From contig CABUHO010000029.1 in the NCBI GenBank assembly GCA_902491395.1, forward strand, positions 1 through 24,473: a stretch of 24,473 bases of DNA, in the 5' to 3' direction. Shown in pieces: positions 6,037 to 13,523 of this stretch (position 1 is the stretch's first letter; each line of letters begins with the position of its first letter). The notes below the pieces were generated by a model that had not been told where the DNA came from, made no database searches, and saw only the letters and a list, made by a program, of their open reading frames with translations. Position numbers and translations under genes: made by a program. Source of the stretch: an uncultured Collinsella sp. Lineage in GTDB: Bacteria > Actinomycetota > Coriobacteriia > Coriobacteriales > Coriobacteriaceae.

Positions 6037-6249
6037 AGTTCTGAGGCGCGGATGAGGGACGATTCGCAATCGGACCCGATAATGGGACTGGCGACGCATA
6101 GGAAATCCGGTTGCGCGGGGAGGGTCGCGTTCCGCGCGCCAAGTCGGCCGGCGTAGGGGCCGTGCGGGGGCCAGGCGCTCCGCAGGCTGGCCCGGCCCCG
6201 CGGGACTCCGGCGCCCGCGCCCCACCGGAAAGTTTTTCCAAAATTGTCC
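6037..6249. other. Very GC-rich spacer between element copy 2 and tRNA-Ala
   Basis: No convincing gene is present. A strong nested hairpin GGGGCC ... GGGCCAG ... CTGGCCC GGCCCC spans about 6156-6200. It occupies the same relative position as the palindrome in the spacer at 5046-5262, though the sequences are not obviously alignable. Confidence 0.4.
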
Positions 6250-6278
6250 TTGCATCGCCGTCCGAGTTCCCGTATAGT
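6250..6278 (+). promoter_or_regulatory. Promoter of tRNA-Ala copy 2
   Basis: TTGCAT (6250-6255), a 17-bp spacer and TATAGT (6273-6278), the same as copy 1. It may also supply transcripts that read through into the ABC-F gene at 6439. Confidence 0.85.
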
Positions 6279-6290
6279 ACTTCTTCGCAC

Positions 6291-6363
6291 GGGGGCGTAG
6301 CTCAGCTGGGAGAGCGCTTGACTGGCAGTCAAGAGGTCAGGGGTTCGATCCCCCTCGTCTCCA
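6291..6363 (+). tRNA. tRNA-Ala (anticodon GGC), copy 2
   Basis: This gene is identical over 73 nt to the copy at 5304-5376, with G3-U70 and anticodon GGC. CCA is not fully encoded. The near-identity extends through the terminator, with one base changed after the tRNA, which points to a recent duplication or ongoing gene conversion. Confidence 0.96.
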
Positions 6364-6378
6364 CCCGAGCATTGAATG

Positions 6379-6407
6379 AGGCTCCAACGCAAGTTGGGGC
6401 CTTTTTT
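6379..6407 (+). terminator. Terminator of tRNA-Ala copy 2
   Basis: The stem AGGCTCCAAC / GTTGGGGCCT with GCAA loop and T-run is the same as after copy 1. It ends only 31 bases before the ABC-F start codon. Confidence 0.88.
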
Positions 6408-6438
6408 CATATAGGCACACAAGGTCAAAGGCGGCAGC

Positions 6439-8472
6439 ATGATCCTCCTGGTCGACAAGATCGAAAAAAGCTTCGGCGCGCGCGTCCTCTTTAGTGGCGC
6501 GTCCTTCCAGATCAACCCCGGCGAGCGCTTCGCGCTCGTGGGACCCAACGGCGCTGGCAAAACCACCATGCTCAAGATCATCATGGGCATCGACAGCCCA
6601 GACGCCGGCCAGGTCCAGTACGCCAAGGACTGCCAGGTGGGCTACCTAGAGCAGGAAACTAATCTGGAGCAAAAGGACACCACCATCCTTGCCGAGGTCA
6701 TGGCCGCCGCCAAGGAAATCCGCCGCATGGGCGAGCGCGCTAACGAGCTGCAGGCCCAGATCACCGAGCTCTCGGAGCAGGGCAAGGACGTCGACGCGCT
6801 CCTTAACGAGTACGGCCAGGTCCAGGACCGCTTTGAGCACCTGGGCGGCTACGAGCTCGAGAGCAACGCACGCAAGATCCTGTCCGGCCTGGGCTTTAAG
6901 GTCACCGACTTTGAGCGCCCGTGCTCCGAGTTCTCGGGCGGCTGGCAGATGCGCATCGCGCTGGCCAAGCTCTTCCTGCGCCACCCCGACCTGCTACTGC
7001 TTGACGAGCCCACCAACCACCTGGACCTCGAGAGCGTCCAGTGGCTGCGCGGCTTTATCGCCAACTACGACGGCGCCGTGCTCATCGTCAGCCACGACCG
7101 AGCCTTCATGGACGCCTGTGTCGACCACGTCGCCGCACTCGAAAACCGTCGCGTGACCACCTACACCGGCAACTACAGCAGCTACCTCAAGCAGCGCGAA
7201 GACAACCTTGAGCAGATGCGCGCCAAGCGCGCCGCCCAGGAGCGCGACATCGCCCACATGCAGGTCTTCGTCGACAAGTTCCGTTACAAGCCCACCAAGG
7301 CAGCCCAGGCGCAGGAGCGCATCCGTAAGATCGAGCAGATTAAAAAGGAGCTCGTCATCCTGCCCGAGGGCCACAAGCACATCGACTTTAAGTTCCCCGA
7401 CCCGCCGCGCTCCGGCGACATGGTCGTGGGGCTCGAGGGTGTGTCCAAGTCCTACGGCGACAAGCACATCTACAGTGACATCGACCTCAAGCTCTACCGC
7501 GGCGAGCATGTGGCGCTCGTCGGCCCCAACGGCGCCGGCAAGTCCACGCTCATGAAGATCCTCGCCGGCCTGGAGCCGCCCACCACCGGCACCCGCGACC
7601 TAGGCACCAACGTGGGCGTGGCCTACTACGCCCAGCACGCGCTCGAGGGCATGACCGAGTCCAATACCGTCCTGCAAGAGATCGACACCGTCACGCCCAA
7701 GTGGACCGTTCCGCAGCAGCGCAGCCTGCTGGGCGCCTTCCTGTTTAGCGACAACGATTCCATCGAGAAGCAGGTTCGCGTCCTCTCCGGAGGCGAAAAG
7801 GCGCGTCTGGCCCTGGCAAAGATGCTCGTGGCCCCCGAAGCGCTCCTGTGCCTGGACGAGCCCACCAACCACTTGGACATCGACTCGGTGGATATGCTCG
7901 AGAACGCCCTGCAAAACTTCCCCGGCACCATCGTGCTGATCAGCCATGACGAGCACCTGGTGCGTGCCGTGGCCAACCGCATCATCGACATCCGCGACGG
8001 CAAGGTCACGGTCTATGACGGCGACTACGACTACTACCTCTACAAGCGCGAGGACCTCGCAGTCCGCGCCGCCGCCGAGGCGTCCACGGAGAGTGCACCG
8101 GCCGCGACCAAGTCCGCTAAGGTCACCGCGGCTCAGCCCGACACCCCCGCTGCCGCCCCCAAGCCGGCCGAGGGCAAAAAGACCAAGGAGCAAAAGCGCG
8201 CTGAGGCACAGGCCCGTGCCGCGCTCAACAAAAAGCTCAAGGGCGTGCGCAACCAGCTCAAGAAGATCGAGACGGAGCTCGACAAAAAGCGCGCCCGCTA
8301 TGACGAGCTTATGGAATTGATGGCAAGCGAAGAGCTTTATGCCGATCAGGACAAGTTCAACGCCGCGCTGGGGGAATATAACGGGCTTAAGCAAGAGCTG
8401 CCCAAGCTCGAGGACGAATGGCTGGAGCTTTCCACCCAGATCGAAGAGGAGACCGCGCGTGAACTCTCGTAA
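6439..8472 (+). CDS. ABC-F family ATPase (ribosome-associated, EttA/Uup/YdiF-like)
   Basis: This 677-aa soluble protein has two ABC domains and no membrane segment. Domain 1 shows Walker A GPNGAGKTT at residues 35-43, signature SGGWQMR and Walker B LLLLDEPTNHLDL. Domain 2 shows GPNGAGKST, SGGEKARLALAK and LCLDEPTNHLDI. Both end in the DEPTNHLD form typical of ABC-F. The interdomain linker (about 245-315) is helical and charged. After an Ala/Pro-rich stretch (about 545-580), residues 580-677 form a Lys/Glu-rich coiled coil, the C-terminal domain of Uup/YdiF-type members. ABC-F proteins act on the ribosomal E site, in translation or antibiotic protection; which applies here cannot be told. ATG 6439 has AAAGG at 6427-6431. 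No dedicated promoter fits in the 31 bases after the tRNA terminator. Confidence 0.93.
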   Translation: MILLVDKIEKSFGARVLFSGASFQINPGERFALVGPNGAGKTTMLKIIMGIDSPDAGQVQYAKDCQVGYLEQETNLEQKDTTILAEVMAAAKEIRRMGERANELQAQITELSEQGKDVDALLNEYGQVQDRFEHLGGYELESNARKILSGLGFKVTDFERPCSEFSGGWQMRIALAKLFLRHPDLLLLDEPTNHLDLESVQWLRGFIANYDGAVLIVSHDRAFMDACVDHVAALENRRVTTYTGNYSSYLKQREDNLEQMRAKRAAQERDIAHMQVFVDKFRYKPTKAAQAQERIRKIEQIKKELVILPEGHKHIDFKFPDPPRSGDMVVGLEGVSKSYGDKHIYSDIDLKLYRGEHVALVGPNGAGKSTLMKILAGLEPPTTGTRDLGTNVGVAYYAQHALEGMTESNTVLQEIDTVTPKWTVPQQRSLLGAFLFSDNDSIEKQVRVLSGGEKARLALAKMLVAPEALLCLDEPTNHLDIDSVDMLENALQNFPGTIVLISHDEHLVRAVANRIIDIRDGKVTVYDGDYDYYLYKREDLAVRAAAEASTESAPAATKSAKVTAAQPDTPAAAPKPAEGKKTKEQKRAEAQARAALNKKLKGVRNQLKKIETELDKKRARYDELMELMASEELYADQDKFNAALGEYNGLKQELPKLEDEWLELSTQIEEETARELS

Positions 8473-8755
8473 GGCCGCTGCCGTGGCGATGAGCATCATC
8501 GCCATCGCCTGTCGCATCTGCGGCATCTTTATGAGCGCGATGACTGTGCTGCTGTGCTTTAGCGGCCTCACCGCCAAGCTGCAGATTGTCGGCTTTGTCG
8601 TCGAGCTTTCTTGCGCGCTGCCGAGCGCCATCGCCGGCTACGGCGTCATCACCTCGCCCTTTGGCGGCGTCTTCCGCCTGGATTACGCCATCGTCGCTGT
8701 GATCCTGTTTGTAATTGACTACCTGCTCACGCGCGCTTCGCGCCGCGTCCGCTAG
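8459..8755 (+). CDS. Small three-helix membrane protein, unknown function
   Basis: The start GTG 8459 overlaps the end of the ABC-F gene and has GAGGAG at 8446-8451, seven bases upstream, giving 98 aa. The open frame continues upstream, but that part is a shadow of the ABC-F coding region. The protein has a short basic N-terminus (NSRK) and three hydrophobic segments, about residues 7-33, 40-62 and 74-92. It ends in a positively charged tail (RASRRVR), suggesting the C-terminus is cytoplasmic. I do not recognise a family. It lies directly before the site-2 protease gene (9 nt gap), so the two membrane proteins are probably co-translated, and a functional link is possible. Confidence 0.7.
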   Translation: MNSRKAAAVAMSIIAIACRICGIFMSAMTVLLCFSGLTAKLQIVGFVVELSCALPSAIAGYGVITSPFGGVFRLDYAIVAVILFVIDYLLTRASRRVR

Positions 8756-8764
8756 GAGAGCGCC

Positions 8765-9448
8765 ATGTCCAGCAGCTACATCATGAACCTGCTCGCCAGC
8801 GCCGTTGCCGTCATCATAGGTATCGTCATCCACGAGAGCGCGCACGCCGCCGCGGCCTGGGCACTCGGCGATAAGACGGCCCGTTCGCGCGGACGCGTGT
8901 CGCTCAACCCGCTCAACCATATCGACCCGTTTGGCACCATCATCCTGCCGCTGCTGATGCTCGCCGCCGGAGGCCCGGTGTTCGCCTTTGCCAAGCCGGT
9001 GCCTGTCTACCTCAACAACCTCAAGCACCCCAAGCGCGACGAGGTCCTGGTGAGCGTGGCCGGCCCCGCATCAAACATCGCCCTCGCGTGCCTCGCTGCC
9101 GCTCTCATGCAAGCAACGTACGGCAACCTCTATGCAAGCATATCCTTTGCCGTAGCGTCACAGATCATGAACTTCGGCGCCACGTTTATCGTGGTCAACC
9201 TGTCGCTCGCGTTCTTTAACCTCATCCCGATCCCACCGCTCGACGGCTCGTCGATCATCGTCCCATTCCTCAAAGGTAAGGCGCTCGCCAACTACTACCG
9301 TCTGCAGCAATACGCCATGCCGATACTTATCATCGTGCTATATCTGCTGCCCATGTGGACCGGCATTGACGTGATCGGCCGGTATTTCGACGTTACCGTG
9401 TATCCGCTGGCGGAGCGGCTGCTCGACTTCGCAATCGCCGGCATCTAA
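8765..9448 (+). CDS. Site-2 protease family (M50) intramembrane metalloprotease
   Basis: The 227-aa protein begins at ATG 8765 with AGGAGAG at 8754-8760. The zinc motif HESAH is at residues 23-27 inside the first hydrophobic segment. The third zinc ligand is D160 in NLIPIPPLDGSS, the usual NPxPxxxLDG-type motif in a later helix. At least four further hydrophobic segments are present. This is the short form without PDZ or CBS domains. Enzymes of this family cut transmembrane helices of regulators such as anti-sigma factors; the substrate is unknown here. In many Actinobacteria and Firmicutes a gene of this type lies just before scpA, as here. Confidence 0.9.
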   Translation: MSSSYIMNLLASAVAVIIGIVIHESAHAAAAWALGDKTARSRGRVSLNPLNHIDPFGTIILPLLMLAAGGPVFAFAKPVPVYLNNLKHPKRDEVLVSVAGPASNIALACLAAALMQATYGNLYASISFAVASQIMNFGATFIVVNLSLAFFNLIPIPPLDGSSIIVPFLKGKALANYYRLQQYAMPILIIVLYLLPMWTGIDVIGRYFDVTVYPLAERLLDFAIAGI

Positions 9449-9532
9449 GGTAAACTTACAGGTCGACCGTGCAAAGCGGTCGTAACATGCACCCAAACCG
9501 CGCCGCGAAGGCGCCGTCAAAGGAGGTCGAAG

Positions 9533-10345
9533 ATGTCGTATCGCGTGTCGACGCAGGTCTACAGCGGACCGTTCGACCTGCTGCTGCAGCTGGTAACCCG
9601 CCAAAAAGTAGATATCGGCGCCATCTCTATCAGCGAGGTGGCCGAGCAGTACCTTGCCGAGGCCGAGCGCATCGAGGCGCTGGACCTGGACGTGGCGAGC
9701 GACTTTTTGCTGGTCGCGGCAACCCTTTTGGACATCAAGGCTGCCTCTCTGGTGCCGCAGGAGGCCCCGCGCAAAGCCGATGACGACGATGACGAGTTCG
9801 ACGAAGACCTCGAGGAACTCAGCGCGCTCGACGGCGACGCCTTGCGCGAGGTCCTGATCCAGCGCCTGATTGCCTACAAGCAGTTTAAAGGCGCGGCCGC
9901 GGCCCTCGGTGCCCGCATGCAGGCCGAAAGCCGCATGCACCCGCGTGTGGCCGGCCCCGACCCCGAGTTCCTGGGGCTCATGCCCGACTACCTGGCTGGC
10001 ATCACCCTGCGCGGCCTGGCCGTCATCTGCGCCGACCTGGACGGCAAGCGCCAGACCTTCTTACTGGAGGCCGAGCACGTGGCGCCGCATCGCGTACCGC
10101 TCGACCTGACCGTGGCCTCAGTCGACCGCTTTACCATGGCGCACCAAACCTGCACCTTCCGCGAGCTGTTGGACGGCGACGCCACCACCGAGCAGCTCGT
10201 CGTTACCTTCCTAGCCATGCTCGAGCTCGCCAAGCGCGGCTCGCTCACGCTGAGCCAGGACGAGATCTTCGGAACCATCTGCATCAACCGAGTCGAGGGC
10301 GCCGAGGCATACGTGCCCGGCGAGGGCCCCGAACTCACCGAATAG
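9533..10345 (+). CDS. scpA: Segregation and condensation protein A (kleisin)
   Basis: The 270-aa protein starts at ATG 9533 with a perfect AGGAGG at 9521-9526. The N-terminal motif YSGPFDLLLQLV (residues 10-21), followed by DIGAISISEVAEQYL, is the signature of ScpA. An acidic stretch DDDDDEFDED lies around residues 83-92, the usual low-complexity linker between the N-terminal and C-terminal SMC-binding parts. ScpA bridges the SMC heads and binds ScpB to form the condensin complex that organises and segregates the chromosome. scpB follows after 10 bases. The 84-nt gap upstream contains a hairpin CGACCG / CGGTCG (about 9463-9482) without a T-run. Confidence 0.96.
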   Translation: MSYRVSTQVYSGPFDLLLQLVTRQKVDIGAISISEVAEQYLAEAERIEALDLDVASDFLLVAATLLDIKAASLVPQEAPRKADDDDDEFDEDLEELSALDGDALREVLIQRLIAYKQFKGAAAALGARMQAESRMHPRVAGPDPEFLGLMPDYLAGITLRGLAVICADLDGKRQTFLLEAEHVAPHRVPLDLTVASVDRFTMAHQTCTFRELLDGDATTEQLVVTFLAMLELAKRGSLTLSQDEIFGTICINRVEGAEAYVPGEGPELTE

Positions 10346-10355
10346 GAGCCGCATC

Positions 10356-11084
10356 ATGTCAACCCTTTCCACGCTGGAGGCAAACAGCCTCAAAGGCGCC
10401 CTCGAGGCGCTGCTGCTGGTGTCGAGCGACCCCGTGAGCGCACCCGCGCTGGCAGGTGCGCTGGATATCGCCCCGGGCGAATGCGCATCGCTGCTCGCCG
10501 AGCTCAAGGTTGAGTACGAGGAAGCCAACCGCGGCTTTCAGCTGCGCGAGGTCGCCGGCGGCTGGCGCCTGTTTACGCACCCCGCCTACCACGACGTGGT
10601 CGAGGCCTACGTGCTGAGCTGGGACACGCAAAAGCTGTCGCAGGCGGCGCTCGAAACCCTGGCCGTCATCGCATACCACCAGCCCGTCACGCGCGAGGTG
10701 GTCAAAGGCATCCGCGGCGTCAATTCCGACGGCGTCATCGCGTCGCTCGTTGACAAGGGCCTAGTGCGCGAGCTCGGCCGCGACCCCCAGCGCGGTCAGG
10801 CCATCATCTACGGCACGACCAACGCCTTTTTGGAGAAGTTCGGCCTGCGCTCCACCCGCGACCTGCCCGATCTGGAGCAGTTTGCCCCCGACGAGCAGTC
10901 GCGTCAGTTTATCCGCGAGCGCCTGAGCGGCCGCAGCATTCAGTCCACGCTCGAGGAGCAGGCCGAGGACCTGGACGAGGAGCGCGAACTGCTCGATACC
11001 GATGTTGAAGATGTTGAGGCAGTCGAGGACTTAGAGACCCTGGTCGTCGACGAGACCTCGGAGGATTTGCATGACGAGGACTAA
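10356..11084 (+). CDS. scpB: Segregation and condensation protein B
   Basis: The 242-aa protein starts at ATG 10356 with AGGAG at 10344-10348. Two winged-helix domains are expected: the first within about residues 10-85 (LREVAGGWRLFT), the second about 88-170 (KLSQAALETLAVIAYHQP, then IRGVNSDGVI and YGTTNAFLEKFGL). These blocks are diagnostic for ScpB. The C-terminal 45 residues are very acidic (a run of Glu/Asp), longer than in many homologues. ScpB dimerises on ScpA and regulates SMC ATPase engagement. Its last 14 bases overlap the longer of two possible starts of the next gene. Confidence 0.96.
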   Translation: MSTLSTLEANSLKGALEALLLVSSDPVSAPALAGALDIAPGECASLLAELKVEYEEANRGFQLREVAGGWRLFTHPAYHDVVEAYVLSWDTQKLSQAALETLAVIAYHQPVTREVVKGIRGVNSDGVIASLVDKGLVRELGRDPQRGQAIIYGTTNAFLEKFGLRSTRDLPDLEQFAPDEQSRQFIRERLSGRSIQSTLEEQAEDLDEERELLDTDVEDVEAVEDLETLVVDETSEDLHDED

Positions 11085-11106
11085 CGAAGTAGGGGAGACG
11101 CGCGCC

Positions 11107-12036
11107 ATGGGCAACGCAGTACCCACGACCGACGCCCAGCCCGTCTATCCGCACACCATGCGCCTGCAGCGCTTTTTGGCGCGCGCGGGCGTGGCGAGCC
11201 GCCGTGGCTCGGAGGACCTGATGACCGCCGGCCGCGTGACTGTTAACGGCGAGGTCGCGACCGAGCTGGGCACCAAGGTCGACGTCGACCGCGACCATAT
11301 CGAGGTCGACGGCACGCCCGTCAAGCTCAACCAGGGCGCCGTGTACCTGATGCTCTACAAGCCGACCGGCTACCTCACCACCATGAGCGACCCGCAGGAG
11401 CGCCCTTGCGTGGCCGAGCTGGTCCCGCGTGACCGCTTTCCGGGGCTCTTCCCGGTGGGCCGCCTGGACCGCGACACCACAGGCCTTTTGCTCTTTACCA
11501 CCGATGGCGACCTGTCGCAGGATCTGCTGCACCCCAGCAAGCATGTCTATAAGACCTACCAGGCGCTCGTGGACGGCCACCTGACCGATCGCGACTTAGA
11601 ACCACTCCGCCGCGGCATCGAACTCGACGACGGCCTGTGCCAGCCGGCGATCTGCCGCGTCATCAACGCGCGCGAGGCAGAGGCCGTGGCTCCGCAAGGC
11701 GTAAAGCCCGGCACCGCCGCCGTGGAGGTCATCATCCGCGAGGGCCGCAAGAACCAGGTCAAGCGTATGCTGAGCAAGATTCACCATCCGGTAATCCGCC
11801 TGCATCGCTGCAACTTCGCCGGCCTTGAGCTCAAGAACGTGGCCAAGGGCTCGTGGCGCGAGCTCACCGACCGCGAGGTGCAGATCCTCAAGGCCGGCGG
11901 CATCCCGCCCAAGCAGGCGAGCGCCAAGCGCAACGGTGGCAAGCCCCAAGACACGCCCGCCAGCCGCACACGTCACCACGGCAGCCACGGCTCCGCACCC
12001 AAGCGCAACACCTACCGCGAGCGCTACACGGGCTAG
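11107..12036 (+). CDS. rluB: rRNA pseudouridine synthase, RsuA/RluB family
   Basis: From ATG 11107 (AGGGGAG at 11091-11097) the protein has 309 aa. ATG 11071, overlapping scpB and preceded by GGAGG, is an alternative start. An S4 RNA-binding domain begins at MRLQRFLARAGVASRR (residue 18) and runs to about 65. The catalytic block GRLDRDTTGLLLF is at 118-130 with D121 as the nucleophile, followed by KTYQALVDG and the R..KNQVKRML segment of the family. The last 50 residues are a basic, His/Arg/Lys-rich tail, probably for rRNA binding. RluB modifies U2605 of 23S rRNA and RsuA modifies 16S U516 in E. coli; next to scpAB the RluB-type member is usual. The exact target is inferred. Confidence 0.9.
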   Translation: MGNAVPTTDAQPVYPHTMRLQRFLARAGVASRRGSEDLMTAGRVTVNGEVATELGTKVDVDRDHIEVDGTPVKLNQGAVYLMLYKPTGYLTTMSDPQERPCVAELVPRDRFPGLFPVGRLDRDTTGLLLFTTDGDLSQDLLHPSKHVYKTYQALVDGHLTDRDLEPLRRGIELDDGLCQPAICRVINAREAEAVAPQGVKPGTAAVEVIIREGRKNQVKRMLSKIHHPVIRLHRCNFAGLELKNVAKGSWRELTDREVQILKAGGIPPKQASAKRNGGKPQDTPASRTRHHGSHGSAPKRNTYRERYTG

Positions 12037-12102
12037 GCAACCCGCCGCGCCCCAGCGCCCGCGAACCATACCAGCACGTCAACCATCGAAAGGAAGCATT
12101 GC

Positions 12103-12789
12103 ATGATCGTCGCCATCGACGGCCCCGCCGGTTCCGGCAAGTCCACCATCGCCAAGGAGATCGCCCGCCAGCTGGGTTTTAACAAGCTCGACACGGGCGC
12201 CATGTATCGCGCCGTCACCTTCGCCGCGCTCGACCGCGGCATCGATCTGGACGACGAGGCGGCCATCGACGCCCTCGCCGAGCAGATCGAGATCCGCTTT
12301 ACCAACGGCACCGGCGAGGACACGCGCCTGACCATTGACGGCCAGGACGCTTCGGCCGCCATTCGTACCCCGCAGGTCGACGCTAACGTGTCCAAGGTCT
12401 CGGCCTACCCGGGCGTGCGCGCCGCTATGCTCATTCACCAGCGCCGCGCCGCCGAGGACCGCGATATCGTGGCCGAGGGTCGCGACATCGGAACCGTCGT
12501 GTTCCCTAACGCGCAGGTCAAGGTCTTCCTGACCGCCGACCCGCGCGAGCGCGCCCGCCGCCGCGTGCTGCAGCGTCACCAAAACGACGCCCAGCCGCTC
12601 ACGCCCGCGCAACTCGAAGCCGAGGTCGACGAGACCCTCGACGCCCTTAAGCAGCGCGACAAGCTCGACAGCAGCCGCGAGGTCGCCCCGCTCGTGCCCG
12701 CCGAGGACGCCGTGCACGTCGACTCCACCGCCCATACCATCGACGAGGTCGTCCGCATTATCGAGGGCCTCATCAACCAAAGGAGGTAG
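12103..12789 (+). CDS. cmk: Cytidylate kinase
   Basis: The 228-aa protein starts at ATG 12103 with AAGGAAG just upstream. The P-loop DGPAGSGKST is at residues 6-15, followed by LDTGAMYRAVTFAALDRG, the hallmark of CMP/dCMP kinase. RDIGTVVFPNAQVKVFLTA around residues 126-145 is the conserved CMP-binding block, and RARRR forms part of the lid. It phosphorylates CMP and dCMP to the diphosphates, feeding RNA, DNA and CDP-lipid synthesis, the last fitting with the plsC gene three bases downstream. The length matches the bacterial family. The 66-nt gap before it is the second largest in the array. Confidence 0.96.
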   Translation: MIVAIDGPAGSGKSTIAKEIARQLGFNKLDTGAMYRAVTFAALDRGIDLDDEAAIDALAEQIEIRFTNGTGEDTRLTIDGQDASAAIRTPQVDANVSKVSAYPGVRAAMLIHQRRAAEDRDIVAEGRDIGTVVFPNAQVKVFLTADPRERARRRVLQRHQNDAQPLTPAQLEAEVDETLDALKQRDKLDSSREVAPLVPAEDAVHVDSTAHTIDEVVRIIEGLINQRR

Positions 12790-12792
12790 CCC

Positions 12793-13521
12793 ATGCGCCT
12801 GTTTAAGCAGACGCCCGAGGACTATTACAACGCTCCCTACGCAGAGTTCCCAGCGCTCATCCGCGGCACCGTCGTCGTAGTCATGGCCATCCTTTGGGCC
12901 TTCTCCAAGCTCATGTGGCGTTGGAAGGTCGAAGATGTCGATCTGCTGTTTGAGCGTCAGGAAGGCCGCGGCAGCGTGGTCATCTGCAACCACACCTCGA
13001 TGGCCGAACTCTTGGCCGTGGAGACGGCGCTGTTCTTTGGGGGCCGCCGAATTCGTCCCATCTTTAAGTCCGAGTTCGCCAAGAGCAAGATTGTGCGCTG
13101 GGCCTTTAGCCGCGTTGGTGGCATCCCCGTCGAGCGCGGCACTGCCGACATGAAGTGCCTGCGCGCCGCCCAGCATGCGCTGCAACGCGGGGAGGACGTC
13201 CTGATCTTCCCCGAGGGCACGCGCATCCGCTCGCGTGAGATCAAGCCCGAGGTCCACGGCGGTTTTGCGCTCATCGCCCAGATGGGCAAGGCGCCCGTCA
13301 ACCCGCTCGCCATCTGCGGCTGGTCCGACATCACGCCCGCGGGCAAAAAGCTCATGCGTCCCAAGAAGTGCTGGATTCGTGCCGGCAAGGCCGTCGCGCT
13401 TTCGGACGCGCCGGCCGGGCTTAAGCGTACGGAGCGCCTGGCCTGGTTTGAGTCCGAGGCCATGAGCCGCGTATACGCCATGCGTGACGAGCTGTGCGCC
13501 GAGCATCCGGGCAGGTTCTAG
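12793..13521 (+). CDS. plsC: 1-acyl-sn-glycerol-3-phosphate acyltransferase (PlsC-like)
   Basis: The 242-aa protein starts at ATG 12793 with a perfect AGGAGG at 12780-12785. A hydrophobic segment at about residues 22-42 anchors it at the membrane. Motif I reads NHTSMAE with H67. The usual acidic partner in HxxxxD is replaced by Glu (E72), which is uncommon. Motif II is around VGGIPVERG. Motif III is FPEGTR with E141-G-T-R144. Motif IV is around APVNPLAICG. The enzyme adds the second acyl chain to lysophosphatidate. PlsY and GpsA, which make the substrate, are encoded a few genes downstream in the same array. Given the HX4E variant, a related glycerolipid acyltransferase activity is possible. 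Confidence 0.87.
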   Translation: MRLFKQTPEDYYNAPYAEFPALIRGTVVVVMAILWAFSKLMWRWKVEDVDLLFERQEGRGSVVICNHTSMAELLAVETALFFGGRRIRPIFKSEFAKSKIVRWAFSRVGGIPVERGTADMKCLRAAQHALQRGEDVLIFPEGTRIRSREIKPEVHGGFALIAQMGKAPVNPLAICGWSDITPAGKKLMRPKKCWIRAGKAVALSDAPAGLKRTERLAWFESEAMSRVYAMRDELCAEHPGRF

Positions 13522-13523
13522 CC

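Noticed and set aside
4838..6430. CRISPR-like array from the repeated segments
   Set aside because: There are only two copies about 1 kb apart with internal divergence and no regular short repeat-spacer pattern.
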